From positions 186,001-250,000 of the forward strand of contig NW_027476113.1 of the NCBI RefSeq assembly GCF_051020955.1: a stretch of 64,000 nucleotides of DNA, written 5' to 3'. Positions 1 to 14,280 of the stretch are shown piece after piece. The translations under genes were made by a program, and so were the position numbers. The DNA comes from Megalopta genalis (Eukaryota > Arthropoda > Insecta > Hymenoptera > Halictidae). How positions within the stretch are numbered: position 1 is the first letter of the stretch; every line of letters starts with the position of its first letter. The notes beneath the pieces were generated by a model that saw only the letters and a program-made list of their open reading frames with translations, was not told the DNA's origin and searched no databases.

Positions 1-153
1 GCAAAATGAACAAATGAACAAATGAACAAATGAACGAATGAACAAATGAGCGAATGAACAAATGAGCGAATGAACAAATGAGCGAATAGACAATCGCACA
101 AATGAGCAATATGAGCAAAATGAACAAATGAACGAATGAACAAATGAGCGAAT
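1..153. repeat. Cassette A, copy 1 (cut by window start)
   Basis: The window opens inside this cassette. It contains GAACGAAT and GAGCGAAT units, the core AGACAATCGC at 88-97, then the 9-bp units GAGCAATAT and GAGCAAAAT. It matches the right half of the copy at 20,125-20,376. Confidence 0.85.
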
Positions 154-369
154 GAACAAATGAACAAATGAACAAATGAACAAATGAACAAATGAACAAA
201 TGAACAAATGAACAAATGAACAAATGAACAAATGAGCAAATGAACAAATGAACAAATGAACATATGAACAAATAAACAAATGAACAAATGAACAAATGGT
301 CAAATGAACAAATGAGCAAATGAACAAATGAACAAATGAACATATGAACAAATGAACAAATGAACAAAT

Positions 370-505
370 GAAGAAATACACAAGTGAACAAATGAACAAG
401 TGGACAAATGAACAAATGAACAAATGAACAAGTGAACAAATGAACAAGAGAACGAGTGAACAAATGAACAACTGAACAAATGAACAAATGAACAAATGTA
501 CAAAT
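370..505. repeat. Cassette C, copy 1
   Basis: Begins GAAGAAATACACAAG, continues with AAGTGGAC, AGAGAACGAG and AACTG units, and ends at GTACAAAT. All 17 C copies have the same + strand orientation. The GGAC variant just after the first AAGTG is shared with copies at 16,638 and 20,601 only, which marks these three as the closest relatives. Confidence 0.9.
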
Positions 506-2794
506 GAACAAATGAACAAATGAGCAAATGAGCAAATGAACATATGAACAAATGAACAAATGAACAAATGAACAAATGAACAAATGAACAAATGAACAAA
601 TGAACAAATGAACAAATGAACAAATGAACAAATGAACAAATGAACAAATGAACAAATGAACAAATGAACAAATGAACAAATGAAAAAATGAACTAATGAA
701 CAAATGAAGAAATGAACAAATGAACAAATGAACAAATGAGCAAAATGAGCAAAAGGAACAAATGAACAAACGAACAAATGAACAAATGAACAAATGAACA
801 AATGAACAAATGAACAAATGTACAAATGAACAAATGAACAAATGAACAAATGAACAAATGAACAAATGAACAAAAGAACAAATGAACAAATGAACAAATG
901 AACAAATGAACAAATGAACAAATGAACAAATGAACAAATGAACAAATGAACAAATGAACAAATGAACAAATGAACAAATGAACAAATGAACAAATGAACA
1001 AACGAACAAACGAACAAACGAACAAACGAACAAACGAACAAACGAACAAATGAACAAATGAACAAATGATCAAATGAACAAATGAACAAATGAACGAATG
1101 AACGAATGAACAAATAACCAAATGAACAAATGAACAAATGAACAAATGAACAAATGAACAAATGAACAAATGAACAAATGAACAAATGAACAAATGAACA
1201 AATGAACAAATGAACAAATGAACAAATGAACAAATGAACAAATGAACAAATGAACAAATGAACAAATGAACAAATGAACAAATGAACAAATGAACAAATG
1301 AACAAATGAACAAATGAACAAATGAACAAATGAACAAATGAACAAATGAACAAATGAACAAATGAACAAATGAACAAACGAACAAATGAACAAATGAACA
1401 AATGAACAAATGAACAAATGAACAAATGAACAAATGAACAAATGAACAAATGAACAAATGAACAAATGAACAAATGAACAAATGAACAAACGAACAAACG
1501 AACAAACGAACAAACGAACAAACGAACAAATGAACAAATGATCAAATGATCAAATGAACGAATGAACGAATGAACGAATGAACGAATGAACAAATGAACA
1601 AATGAGCAAATGAACAAATGAACAAATGAACAAATGAACATATGAACAAATGAACAAATGAACAAATGAACAAATGAACAAATGAGCAAATGAACAAATG
1701 AACAAGTGAACAAATGAACAAATGAACAAATGAACAAATGAACAAATGAACAAATGAACAAATGAACAAATGAACAAATGAACAAATGAACAAATGAACA
1801 AATGAACAAATGAACAAATGAACAAATGAGCAAATGAACAAATGAGCAAATGAACAAATGAACAAATGAACAAATGAACAAATGAACAAATGAACAAATG
1901 AACAAATGAACAAATGAACAAATGAACAAATGAACAAATGAACAAATGAACAAATGAACAAATGAACAAATGAACAAATGAACAAATGAACAAATGAACA
2001 AATGAACAAATGAACAAATGAGCAAATGAGCAAATGAACATATGAACAAATGAACAAATGAACAAATGAACAAATGAACAAATGAACAAATGAACAAATG
2101 AACAAATGAACAAATGAACAAATGAACAAATGAACAAATGAACAAATGAACAAATGAACAAATGAACAAATGAACAAATGAACAAATGAACAAATGAACA
2201 AATGAACAAATGAACAAATGAACAAATGAACATATGAACAAATGAACAAATGAACAAATGAACAAATGAACAAATGAACAAATGAACAAACGAACAAATG
2301 AACAAATGAACTAATGAAGAAATGAAGAAATGAACAAATGAACAAATGAACAAATGAGCAAACGAACAAATGAACAAATGAACAAACGAACAAACGAACA
2401 AATGAACAAATGAACAAATGAACAAATGAACAAATGAACAAATGAACAAATGAACAAATGAAAAAATGAAAAATGAACTAATGAAGAAATGAAGAAATGA
2501 ACAAATGAACAAATGAACAAATGAGCAAACGAACAAATGAACAAATGAACAAATGAACACATGAACAAATGAACAAATGAACAAATGAACAAATGAACAA
2601 ATGAACAAATGAACAAATGAACAAATGAACAAATGAACAAATGAACAAATGAACAAATGAACAAATGAACAAATGAACAAATGAACAAATGAACAAATGA
2701 GCAAATGAACAAATGAACAAATGAACATATGAACAAATAAACAAATGAACAAATGAACAAATGGACAAATGAACAAATGTACAAATGAACAAAT

Positions 2795-3022
2795 GAACGA
2801 ATGAACAGATGAGCGAATAGCCAAATGAACGAATGAACAGATGAGCGAATAGACAATCGCACAAATGAACAAATGAACAAATGAGCAATATGAGCAAAAT
2901 GAACAAATGAACAAATGAACGAATGAACAAATGAGCGAATGAACAAATGAGCGAATAGACAATCGCACAAATGAGCAATATGAGCAAAATGAACAAATGA
3001 ACGAATGAACAAATGAGCGAAT
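2795..3022. repeat. Cassette A, copy 2
   Basis: Full form. It opens with GAACGAAT, GAACAGAT, GAGCGAAT and AGCCAAAT, has two AGACAATCGC cores (about 2,850 and 2,956), and each core is followed by a GAGCAATAT and GAGCAAAAT pair of 9-bp units. Its closest match is 23,137-23,364. Confidence 0.9.
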
Positions 3023-3254
3023 GAACAAATGAACAAATGAACAAATGAACAAATGAACAAATGAACAAATGAACAAATGAACAAATGAACAAATGAACAA
3101 ATGAACAAATGAACAAATGAGCAAATGAACAAATGAACAAATGAACATATGAACAAATAAACAAATGAACAAATGAACAAATGGACAAATGAACAAATGA
3201 GCAAATGAACAAATGAACAAATGAACATATGAACAAATGAACAAATGAACAAAT

Positions 3255-3390
3255 GAAGAAATACACAAGTGAACAAATGAACAAGTGAACAAATGAACAA
3301 ATGAACAAATGAACAAGTGAACAAATGAACAAGAGAACGAGTGAACAAATGAACAACTGAACAAATGAACAAATGAACAAATGTACAAAT
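3255..3390. repeat. Cassette C, copy 2
   Basis: Complete form with ATACACAAG, AGAGAACGAG, AACTG and terminal GTAC. It follows cassette A in the usual order and pairs with 23,589-23,724 in the 20.3-kb-spaced duplicate. Confidence 0.9.
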
Positions 3391-3825
3391 GAACAAATGA
3401 ACAAATGAGCAAATGAGCAAATGAACATATGAACAAATGAACAAATGAACAAATGAACAAATGAACAAATGAACAAATGAACAAATGAACAAATGAACAA
3501 ATGAACAAATGAACAAATGAACAAATGAACAAATGAACAAATGAACAAATGAACAAATGAACAAATGCAAAAATGAACTAATGAACAAATGAAGAAATGA
3601 ACAAATGAACAAATGAACAAATGAGCAAAATGAGCAAAAGGAACAAATGAACAAACGAACAAATGAACAAATGAACAAATGAACAAATGAACAAATGAAC
3701 AAATGTACAAATGAACAAATGAACAAATGAACAAATGAACAAATGAACAAATGAACAAATGAACAAATGAACAAATGAACAAATGAACAAATGAACAAAT
3801 GAACAAATGAACAAATGAACAAATG

Positions 3826-3913
3826 AACAAACGAACAAACGAACAAACGAACAAACGAACAAACGAACAAACGAACAAACGAACAAACGAACAAACGAAC
3901 AAACGAACAAACG
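3826..3913. repeat. CpG-unit run, 11 units
   Basis: Eleven consecutive AACAAACG units, followed after three canonical units by a GATC unit at 3,937. The paired locus near 24,170-24,213 has about half as many units, so run length changes faster than the surrounding order. Confidence 0.85.
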
Positions 3914-3991
3914 AACAAATGAACAAATGAACAAATGATCAAATGAACAAATGAACAAATGAACGAATGAACGAATGAACGAATAACCGAA

Positions 3992-4485
3992 TGAACAAAT
4001 GAACAAATGAACAAATGAACAAATGAACAAATGAACAAATGAACAAATGAACAAATGAACAAATGAACAAATGAACAAATGAACAAATGAACAAATGAAC
4101 AAATGAACAAATGAACAAATGAACAAATGAACAAATGAACAAATGAACAAATGAACAAATGAACAAATGAACAAATGAACAAATGAACAAATGAACAAAT
4201 GAACAAATGAACAAATGAACAAATGAACAAATGAACAAATGAACAAATGAACAAATGAACAAATGAACAAATGAACAAATGAACAAATGAACAAATGAAC
4301 AAATGAACAAATGAACAAATGAACAAATGAACAAATGAACAAATGAACAAATGAACAAATGAACAAATGAACAAATGAACAAATGAACAAATGAACAAAT
4401 GAACAAATGAACAAATGAACAAATGAACAAATGAACAAATGAACAAATGAACAAATGAACAAATGAACAAATGAACAAATGAACA
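3992..4485. repeat. Long homogeneous canonical block
   Basis: An unbroken run of about 60 AACAAATG units with no variant seen. It begins after a GAACGAAT/AATAACC group and ends at the CpG run before 4,529. Such homogeneity suggests recent expansion of one unit. Confidence 0.85.
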
Positions 4486-4640
4486 AACGAACAAACGAAC
4501 AAACGAACAAACGAACAAACGAACAAACGATCAAATGAACAAATGAACAAATGAACGAATGAACGAATGAACAAGTAACCAAATGAACAAATGAACAAAT
4601 GAACAAATGAACAAATGAACAAATGTACAAATGAACAAAT

Positions 4641-4868
4641 GAACGAATGAACAGATGAGCGAATAGCCAAATGAACGAATGAACAGATGAGCGAATAGAC
4701 AATCGCACAAATGAACAAATGAACAAATGAGCAATATGAGCAAAATGAACAAATGAACAAATGAACGAATGAACAAATGAGCGAATGAACAAATGAGCGA
4801 ATAGACAATCGCACAAATGAGCAATATGAGCAAAATGAACAAATGAACGAATGAACAAATGAGCGAAT
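4641..4868. repeat. Cassette A, copy 3
   Basis: Full form with two AGACAATCGC cores and two pairs of 9-bp units. The relative at 10,421 carries extra GAGCGAAT/AGCCAAAT units that are absent here. Confidence 0.9.
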
Positions 4869-5004
4869 GAACAAATGAACAAATGAACAAATGAACAAAT
4901 GAACAAATGAACAAATGAACAAATGAACAAATGAACAAATGAACAAATGAACAAATGAACAAATGAACAAATGAGCAAATGAACAAATGAACAAATGAAC
5001 AAAT

Positions 5005-5140
5005 GAAGAAATACACAAGTGAACAAATGAACAAGTGAACAAATGAACAAATGAACAAATGAACAAGTGAACAAATGAACAAGAGAACGAGTGAACAAAT
5101 GAACAACTGAACAAATGAACAAATGAACAAATGTACAAAT
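5005..5140. repeat. Cassette C, copy 3
   Basis: Complete form with AGAGAACGAG, AACTG and GTAC. It lies 5,788 bp before its partner at 10,793, the same offset as the flanking GATC units. Confidence 0.9.
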
Positions 5141-6646
5141 GAACAAATGAACAAATGAGCAAATGAGCAAATGAACATATGAACAAATGAACAAATGAAC
5201 AAATGAACAAATGAACAAATGAACAAATGAACAAATGAACAAATGAACAAATGAACAAATGAACAAATGAACAAATGAACAAATGAACAAATGAACAAAT
5301 GAACAAATGAACAAATGAACAAATGAACAAATGAAAAAATGAACTAATGAACAAATGAAGAAATGAACAAATGAACAAATGAACAAATGACCAAAATGAG
5401 CAAAAGGAACAAATGAACAAACGAACAAATGAACAAATGAACAAATGAACAAATGAACAAATGTACAAATGAACAAATGAACAAATGAACAAATGAACAA
5501 ATGAACAAATGAACAAATGAACAAATGAACAAATGAACAAATGAACAAATGAACAAATGAACAAATGAACAAATGAACAAATGAACAAATGAACAAATGA
5601 ACAAATGAACAAATGAACAAACGAACAAACGAACAAACGAACAAACGAACAAACGAACAAACGAACAAATGAACAAATGAACAAATGATCAAATGAACAA
5701 ATGAACATATGAACAAATGAACGAATGAACAAATAACCAAATGAACAAATGAACAAATGAACAAATGAACAAATGAACAAATGAACGAATGAACAAATAA
5801 CCAAATGAACAAATGAACAAATGAACAAATGAACAAATGAACAAATGAACAAATGAACAAATGAACAAATGAACAAATGTACAAATGAACAAATGAACAA
5901 ATGAACAAATGAACAAATGAACAAATGAAGAAATGAACAAATGAACAAATGAAGAAATGAAGAAATGAACAAATGAACAAATGAACAAATGAACAAATGA
6001 ACAAATGAACAAATGAACAAATGAACAAATGAACAAATGAACAAATGAACAAATGAACAAATGAACAAATGAACAAATGAACAAATGAACAAATGAACAA
6101 ATGATCAAATGAACAAATGGGCAAATGAGCAAATGAACATATGAACAAATGAACAAATGAACAAATGAACAAATGAACAAATGAACAAATGAACAAATGA
6201 ACAAATGAACAAATGAACAAATGAACAAATGAACAAATGAACAAATGAACAAATGAACAAATGAACAAATGAACAAATGAACAAATGAACAAATGAACAA
6301 ATGAACAAATGTACAAATGAACAAATGAACAAATAAACAAATGAACAAATGAACAAATGAACAAATGAACAAATGGGCAAATGAGCAAATGAACATATGA
6401 ACAAATGAACAAATGAACAAATGAACAAATGAACAAATGAACAAATGAACAAATGAACAAATGAACAAATGAACAAATGAACAAATGAACAAATGAGCAA
6501 ATGAACAAATGAACAAATGAACATATGAACAAATAAACAAATGAACAAATGAACAAATGAACAAATGAACAAATGAACAAATGAACAAGTGAGCAAATGA
6601 ACAAATGAACAAATGAACATATGAACAAATGAACAAATGAACAAAT

Positions 6647-6774
6647 GAAGAAATACACAAGTGAACAAATGAACAAGTGAACAAATGAACAAATGAACAA
6701 ATGAACAAGTGAACAAATGAACAAGAGAACGAGTGAACAAATGAACAAATGAACAAATGAACAAATGTACAAAT
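6647..6774. repeat. Cassette C, copy 4 (no AACTG)
   Basis: Has ATACACAAG, AGAGAACGAG and GTAC, but canonical units replace the AACTG unit. It shares this loss, and a following AAATCAAC, with copies at 33,068 and 48,999. Confidence 0.9.
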
Positions 6775-7432
6775 GAACAAATGAACAAATGAACAAATGA
6801 ACAAATGAACAAATGAACAAATGAACAAATGAACAAATCAACAAATGAACAAATGAACGAATGAACAAATGAACAAATGAACAAATGAACAAATGAATAA
6901 ATGAACAAATGAACAAATGAACAAATGAACAAGTGAACAAATGAACAAATGAACAAATGAAAAAATGAACTAATGAACAAATGAAGAAATGAACAAATGA
7001 ACAAATGAACAAATGAGCAAAATGAGCAAAAGGAACAAATGAACAAACGAACAAACGAACAAATGAACAAATGAACAAATGAACAAATGAACAAATGAAC
7101 AAATGTACAAATGAACAAATGAACAAATGAACAAATGAACAAATGAACAAATGAACAAATGAACAAATGAACAAATGAACAAATGAACAAATGAACAAAT
7201 GAACAAATGAACAAATGAACAAATGAACAAATGAACAAACGAACAAACGAACAAACGAACAAACGAACAAATGAACAAATGATCAAATGAACAAATGAAC
7301 AAATGAACGAATGAACGAATGAACAAATAACCAAATGAACAAATGAACAAATGAACAAATGAACAAATGAACAAATGAACAAATGAACAAATGAACAAAT
7401 GAACAAGTGAACAAATGAACAAATGAACAAAT

Positions 7433-8687
7433 GAAAAAATGAAAAATGAACTAATGAAGAAATGAAGAAATGAACAAATGAACAAATGATCAAATGATCA
7501 AATGAACGAATGAACGAATGAACGAATGAACAAATGAACAAATGAGCAAATGAACAAATGAACAAATGAACATATGAACAAATGAACAAATGAACAAATG
7601 AACAAATGAACAAGTGAACAAATGAACAAATGAAAAAATGAACTAATGAACAAATGAAGAAATGAACAAATGAACAAATGAACAAATGAACAAATGAACA
7701 AATGAACAAATGAACAAATGAACAAATGAACAAATGAACAAATGAACAAATGAACAAATGAACAAATGAACAAATGAACAAATGAACAAATGAACAAATG
7801 AACAAATGAACAAATGAACAAATGAACAAATGAACAAATGAACAAATGAACAAATGAACAAATGAACAAATGAACAAATGAACAAATGAACAAATGAGCA
7901 AATGAACAAATGAGCAAATGAACAAATGAACAAATGAACAAATGAACAAATGAACAAATGAACAAATGAACAAATGAACAAATGAACAAATGAACAAATG
8001 AACAAATGAACAAATGAACAAATGAACAAATGAACAAATGAACAAATGAACAAATGAACAAATGAACAAATGAACAAATGAACAAATGAACAAATGAACA
8101 AATGAACAAATGAACAAATGAACAAATGAACAAATGAACAAATGAACAAATTAACAAATGAACAAATGAACAAATGAACAAATGAACAAATGAACAAATG
8201 AACAAATGAATAAATGAACAAATGAACAAATGAACAAATGAACAAGTGAACAAATGAACAAATGAACAAATGAACAAATGAACAAATGAACAAATGAACA
8301 AATGAACAAATGAACAAATGAACAAATGAACAAATGAACAAATGAACAAATGAACAAATGAACAAATGAACAAATGAACAAATGAACAAATGAACAAATG
8401 AACAAATGAACAAGTGAACAAATGAACAAATGAACAAATGAAAAAATGAAAAATGAACTAATGAAGAAATGAAGAAATGAACAAATGAACAAATGATCAA
8501 ATGATCAAATGAACGAATGAACGAATGAACGAATGAACAAATGAACAAATGAGCAAATGAACAAATGAACAAATGAACATATGAACAAATGAACAAATGA
8601 ACAAATGAACAAATGAACAAGTGAACAAATGAACAAATGAAAAAATGAACTAATGAACAAATGAAGAAATGAACAAATGAACAAATG
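7433..8687. repeat. Recurrent 250-bp module, two copies 1,007 bp apart
   Basis: The module is GAAAAAATGAAAAATG, paired GATC units, three GAACGAAT units, GAGC, CATATG, AAGTG, then GAAAAAATGAACTAATG with GAAGAAAT. It is seen at 7,433-7,680 and 8,440-8,687. The spacing of 1,007 bp is one short of a multiple of 8, as expected from one 7-bp unit per copy. Between the modules lie canonical units with a few GAGC variants. Related modules recur near 14,329, 14,808, 18,328 and 18,799. Confidence 0.8.
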
Positions 8688-9055
8688 AACAAATGAACAA
8701 ATGAACAAATGAACAAATGAACAAATGAACAAATGAACAAATGAACAAATGAACAAATGAACAAATGAACAAATGAACAAATGAACAAATGAACAAATGA
8801 ACAAATGAACAAATGAACAAATGAACAAATGAACAAGTGAACAAATGAACAAATGAACAAATGAACAAATGAACAAATGAACAAGTGAACAAATGAACAA
8901 ATGAACAAATGAAAAAATGAAAAATGAACTAATGAAGAAATGAAGAAATGAACAAACGAACAAATGAACAAACGAACAAATGAACAAACGAACAAACGAA
9001 CAAACGAACAAACGAACAAATGAACAAATGAACAAATGTACAAATGAACAAATGA

Positions 9056-9652
9056 ACAAATAAACAAATGAACAAAAGAACAAATGAACAAATGAACAAA
9101 TGAGCAAATGAGCAAATGAACATATGAACAAATGAACAAATGAACAAATGAACAAATGAACAAATGAACAAATGAACAAATGAACAAATGAACAAATGAA
9201 CAAATGAACAAATGAACAAATGAACAAATGAACAAATGAACAAATGAACAAATGAACAAATGAACAAATGAACAAATGAACAAATGAACAAATGAACAAA
9301 TGAACAAATGAACAAATGAACAAATGAACAAATGAACAAATGAACAAATGAACAAATGAACAAATGAACAAATGAACAAATGAACAAATGAACAAATGAA
9401 CAAATGAACAAATGAACAAATGAACAAATGAACAAATGAACAAATGAACAAATGAACAAATGAACAAATGAACAAATGAACAAAAGAACAAATGAACAAA
9501 TGAACAAATGAACAAATGAACAAATGAACAAATGAACAAATGAACAAATGAACAAATGAACAAATGAACAAATGAACAAATGAACAAATGAACAAATGAA
9601 CAAATGAACAAACGAACAAACGAAAAAACGAACAAACGAACAAACGAACAAA
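9056..9652. repeat. Mostly canonical block ending in a CpG run
   Basis: After an AATAAAC unit, a GAACAAAA unit, paired GAGC and CATATG units, the block is canonical apart from one GAACAAAA unit (about 9,480). It ends with AACAAACG units, one carrying GAAAAAAC, before GATC at 9,653. Nothing else is seen here. Confidence 0.8.
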
Positions 9653-10420
9653 CGATCAAATGAACAAATGAAAAAATGAACGAATGAACGAATGAACAAA
9701 TAACCAAATGAACAAATGAACAAATGAACAAATGAACAAATGAACAAATGAACAAATGAACAAATGAACAAATGAATAAATGAACAAATGAACAAATGAA
9801 CAAATGAACAAGTGAACGAATGAACGAATGAACAAATGAACAAATGAACAAATGAACAAATGAACAAATGAACAAGTGAACAAATGAACAAATGAACAAA
9901 TGAAAAAATGAAAAATGAACTAATGAAGAAATGAAGAAATGAACAAATGAACAAATGAACAAATGAACAAATGAACAAATGAACAAATGAACAAATGAAC
10001 AAATGAACAAATGAACAAATGAACAAATGAACAAATGAACAAATGAACAAATGAACAAATGAACAAATGAACAAATGAACAAATGAACAAATGAACAAAT
10101 GAACAAATGAACAAAAGAACAAATGAACAAATGAACAAATGAACAAATGAACAAATGAACAAATGAACAAATGAACAAATGAACAAATGAACAAATGAAC
10201 AAATGAACAAATGAACAAATGAACAAATGAACAAATGAACAAATGAACAAATGAACAAATGAACAAATGAACAAACGAACAAACGAACAAACGAACAAAC
10301 GAACAAACGAACAAACGATCAAATGAACAAATGAACAAATGAACGAATGAACGAATGAACAAGTAACCAAATGAACAAATGAACAAATGAACAAATGAAC
10401 AAATGTACAAATGAACAAAT

Positions 10421-10664
10421 GAACGAATGAACAGATGAGCGAATAGCCAAATGAGCGAATAGCCAAATGAACGAATGAACAGATGAGCGAATAGACAATC
10501 GCACAAATGAACAAATGAACAAATGAGCAATATGAGCAAAATGAACAAATGAACAAATGAACGAATGAACAAATGAGCGAATGAACAAATGAGCGAATAG
10601 ACAATCGCACAAATGAGCAATATGAGCAAAATGAACAAATGAACGAATGAACAAATGAGCGAAT
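10421..10664. repeat. Cassette A, copy 4 (16-bp internal duplication)
   Basis: Full form in which the GAGCGAAT plus AGCCAAAT pair occurs twice in a row near 10,437-10,460. Both AGACAATCGC cores and all four 9-bp units are present. Confidence 0.9.
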
Positions 10665-10792
10665 GAACAAATGAACAAATGAACAAATGAACAAATGAAC
10701 AAATGAACAAATGAACAAATGAACAAATGAACAAATGAACAAATGAACAAATGAACAAATGAGCAAATGAACAAATGAACAAATGAACAAAT

Positions 10793-10928
10793 GAAGAAAT
10801 ACACAAGTGAACAAATGAACAAGTGAACAAATGAACAAATGAACAAATGAACAAGTGAACAAATGAACAAGAGAACGAGTGAACAAATGAACAACTGAAC
10901 AAATGAACAAATGAACAAATGTACAAAT
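10793..10928. repeat. Cassette C, copy 5
   Basis: Complete form ending in GTAC, followed by two GAGC units and CATATG, exactly as after copy 3. Confidence 0.9.
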
Positions 10929-11882
10929 GAACAAATGAACAAATGAGCAAATGAGCAAATGAACATATGAACAAATGAACAAATGAACAAATGAACAAAT
11001 GAACAAATGAACAAATGAACAAATGAACAAATGAACAAATGAACAAATGAACAAATGAACAAATGAACAAATGAACAAATGAACAAATGAACAAATGAAC
11101 AAATGAACAAATGAACAAATGAAAAAATGAACTAATGAACAAATGAAGAAATGAACAAATGAACAAATGAACAAATGACCAAAATGAGCAAAAGGAACAA
11201 ATGAACAAACGAACAAATGAACAAATGAACAAATGAACAAATGAACAAATGAACAAATGTACAAATGAACAAATGAACAAATGAACAAATGAACAAATGA
11301 ACAAATGAACAAATGAACAAATGAACAAATGAACAAATGAACAAATGAACAAATGAACAAATGAACAAATGAACAAATGAACAAATGAACAAATGAACAA
11401 ATGAACAAACGAACAAACGAACAAACGAACAAACGAACAAACGAACAAACGAACAAATGAACAAATGAACAAATGATCAAATGAACAAATGAACATATGA
11501 ACAAATGAACGAATGAACAAATAACCAAATGAACAAATGAACAAATGAACAAATGAACAAATGAACAAATGAACAAATGAACAAATGAACAAATGAACAA
11601 ATGAACAAATGAACAAATGAACAAATGAACAAATGAACAAATGAACAAATGAACAAATGAACAAATGAAGAAATGAACAAATGAACAAATGAAGAAATGA
11701 AGAAATGAACAAATGAACAAATGAACAAATGAACAAATGAACAAATGAACAAATGAACAAATGAACAAATGAACAAATGAACAAATGAACAAATGAACAA
11801 ATGAACAAATGAACAAATGTACAAATGAACAAATGAACAAATGAACAAATGAACAAATGAACAAATGAACAAATGAACAAAT

Positions 11883-11906
11883 GAGCGAATAGGCAAATGA
11901 ACGAAT
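11883..11906. repeat. Cassette B, partial copy 1
   Basis: Only the first half is present: GAGCGAAT, AGGCAAAT, GAACGAAT. The GAGCCAAT and AGACAATCGCGC half is missing and canonical units follow. Confidence 0.85.
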
Positions 11907-14033
11907 GAACAAATGAACAAATGAACAAATGAACAAATGAACAAATGAACAAATGAACAAATGAACAAATGAACAAATGAACAAATGAACAAATGAACAA
12001 ATGAACAAATGAACAAATGAACAAATGAACAAATGAACAAATGAACAAATGAACAAATGAACAAATGAACAAATGAACAAATGAACAAATGAACAAATGA
12101 ACAAATGAACAAATGAACAAATGAACAAATGAACAAATGAACAAATGAACAAATGAACAAATGAACAAATGAGCAAATGAAGAAATGAGCAAATGAACAA
12201 ATGAACAAATGAACAAATGAACAAATGAACAAATGAACAAATGAACAAATGAACAAATGAACAAATGAACAAATGAACAAATGAACAAATGAACAAATGA
12301 ACAAATGAACAAATGAACAAATGAACAAATGAACAAATGAACAAATGAACAAATGAACAAATGAACAAATGAACAAATGAACAAATGAACAAATGAACAA
12401 ATGAACAAATGAACAAATGAACAAATGAACAAATGAACAAATGAACAAATGAACAAATGAACAAATGAACAAACGAACAAATGAACAAACGAACAAATGA
12501 ACAAATGAACAAACGAACAAACGAACAAATGATCAAATGAACGAATGAACGAATGGACGAATGAACGAATGAACAAATGAACAAATGAGCAAATGAACAA
12601 ATGAACAAATGAACAAATGAACATATGAACAAATGAACAAATGAACAAATGAACAAATGAACAAATGAACAAATGAACAAGTGAACAAATGAACAAATGA
12701 ACAAATGAACAAATGAACAAATGAACAAATGAACAAATGAACAAATGAACAAATGAACAAATGAACAAATGAACAAATGAACAAATGAACAAATGAACAA
12801 ATGAACAAATGAGCAAATGAACAAATGAGCAAATGAACAAATGAACAAATGAACAAATGAACAAATGAACAAATGAACAAATGAGCAAATGAGCAAATGA
12901 ACATATGAACAAATGAACAAATGAACAAATGAACAAATGAACAAATGAACAAATGAACAAATGAACAAATGAACAAATGAACAAATGAACAAATGAACAA
13001 ATGAACAAATGAACAAATGAACAAATGAACAAATGAACAAATGAACATATGAACAAATGAACAAATGAACAAATGAACAAATGAACAAATGAACAAATGA
13101 ACAAATGAACAAATGAAAAAATGAAAAATGAACTAATGAAGAAATGAAGAAATGAACAAATGAACAAATGAACAAATGAGCAAACGAACAAATGAACAAA
13201 TGAACAAACGAACAAACGAACAAATGAACAAATGAACAAATGAACAAATGAACAAATGAACAAATGAACAAATGAACAAATGAACAAATGAAAAAATGAA
13301 AAATGAACTAATGAAGAAATGAAGAAATGAAGAAATGAACAAATGAACAAATGAGCAAACGAACAAATGAACAAATGAACAAATGAACAAATGAACAAAT
13401 GAACAAATGAACAAATGAACAAATGAACAAATGAACAAATGAACAAATGAACAAATGAACAAATGAACAAATGAACAAATGAACAAATGAACAAATGAAC
13501 AAATGAACAAATGAACAAATGAACAAATGAACAAATGAACAAATGAACAAATGAACAAATGAACAAATGAACAAATGAACAAATGAACAAATGAACAAAT
13601 GAACAAATGAACAAATGAACAAATGAACAAATGAACAAATGAACAAATGAACAAATGAACAAATGAACAAATGAACAAATGAACAAATGAACAAATGAAC
13701 AAATGAACAAATGAACAAATGAACAAATGAACAAATGAACAAATGAACAAATGAACAAATGAACAAACGAACAAACGAACAAACGAACAAACGAACAAAC
13801 GAACAAACGAACAAATGAACAAATGAACAAATGATCAAATGAACAAATGAACAAATGAACGAATGAACGAATGAACGAATGAACGAATGAACAAATGAAC
13901 AAATGAACAAATGAACAAATGAACAAATGAACAAATGAACAAATGAACAAATGAACAAATGAACAAATGAACAAATGAACAAATGAACAAATGAACAAAT
14001 GAACAAATGAACAAATGAACAAATGAACAAATG

Positions 14034-14092
14034 AAGAAATGAAGAAATGAACAAATGAAGAAATGAAGAAATGAAGAAATGAAGAAATGAAC
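14034..14092. repeat. GAAGAAAT cluster
   Basis: Two GAAGAAAT units, one canonical unit, then four more GAAGAAAT units. Similar clusters occur at about 18,008-18,062, 21,553-21,605, 24,366-24,390, 33,900-33,945 and 49,815-49,860, usually near a cassette B. Confidence 0.85.
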
Positions 14093-14160
14093 AAATGAAC
14101 AAATGAACAAATGAACAAATGAACAAATGAACAAATGAACAAATGAACAAATGAACAAAT

Positions 14161-14280
14161 GAGCGAATAGGCAAATGAACGAATGAACAAATGAACAAAT
14201 GAACAAATGAACAAATGAACAAATGAGCGAATAGGCAAATGAACGAATGAACAAATGAGCCAATAGACAATCGCGCAAAT
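14161..14280. repeat. Cassette B, copy 2 (half plus full)
   Basis: A half cassette (GAGCGAAT, AGGCAAAT, GAACGAAT) is followed after five canonical units by a full one ending AGACAATCGCGC. The right tandem copy at 18,224 has only the full cassette, so one half was gained or lost after duplication. Confidence 0.9.

Larger units (their letters stand above)
1..4000. repeat. Higher-order segment, left copy of the 20.3-kb-spaced pair
   Basis: The order of variants matches 20,225-24,300: cassette A remnant, GGTC unit (298), cassette C (370), GAAAAAATGAACTAATG (682), GAGCAAAATGAGC (738), CpG runs with GATC at 1,069 and 1,540, GAAAAATG 7-bp unit (2,460), cassette A (2,795), cassette C (3,255), GATC (3,937). 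The offset drifts between about 20,224 and 20,327 bp through gain or loss of whole units. The match is lost after about 4,000, where this copy becomes a long canonical run. Confidence 0.8.
4529..5687. repeat. Composite higher-order unit, left copy
   Basis: A clean example of the composite unit: GATC (4,529), GAACGAAT pair, GTAC, cassette A, cassette C, GAGC pair with CATATG, GAAAAAATGAACTAATG (5,333), GACCAAAATGAGC, GTAC, canonical units, CpG run, GATC (5,687). It is repeated at 10,317-11,475 with the same end-to-end length; internal changes are whole-unit gains and losses. Confidence 0.85.
10317..11475. repeat. Composite higher-order unit, right copy
   Basis: Repeats 4,529-5,687 at an offset of 5,788 bp at both ends. 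It shares the rare GACCAAAATGAGC variant in place of GAGCAAAATGAGC, which supports direct common origin. Confidence 0.85.

Noticed and set aside
682..720. A-rich GAAAAAATG words as ribosome binding sites or promoters
   Set aside because: They lie in every composite unit as one-base variants of the repeat, with no gene next to them.
14161..14280. Cassettes A and B as remnants of an inserted mobile element or tRNA
   Set aside because: They remain aligned to the 8-bp register with mostly single-base changes per unit, have no terminal repeats or target-site duplications, and fold into no recognisable RNA. They are diverged units, not insertions.
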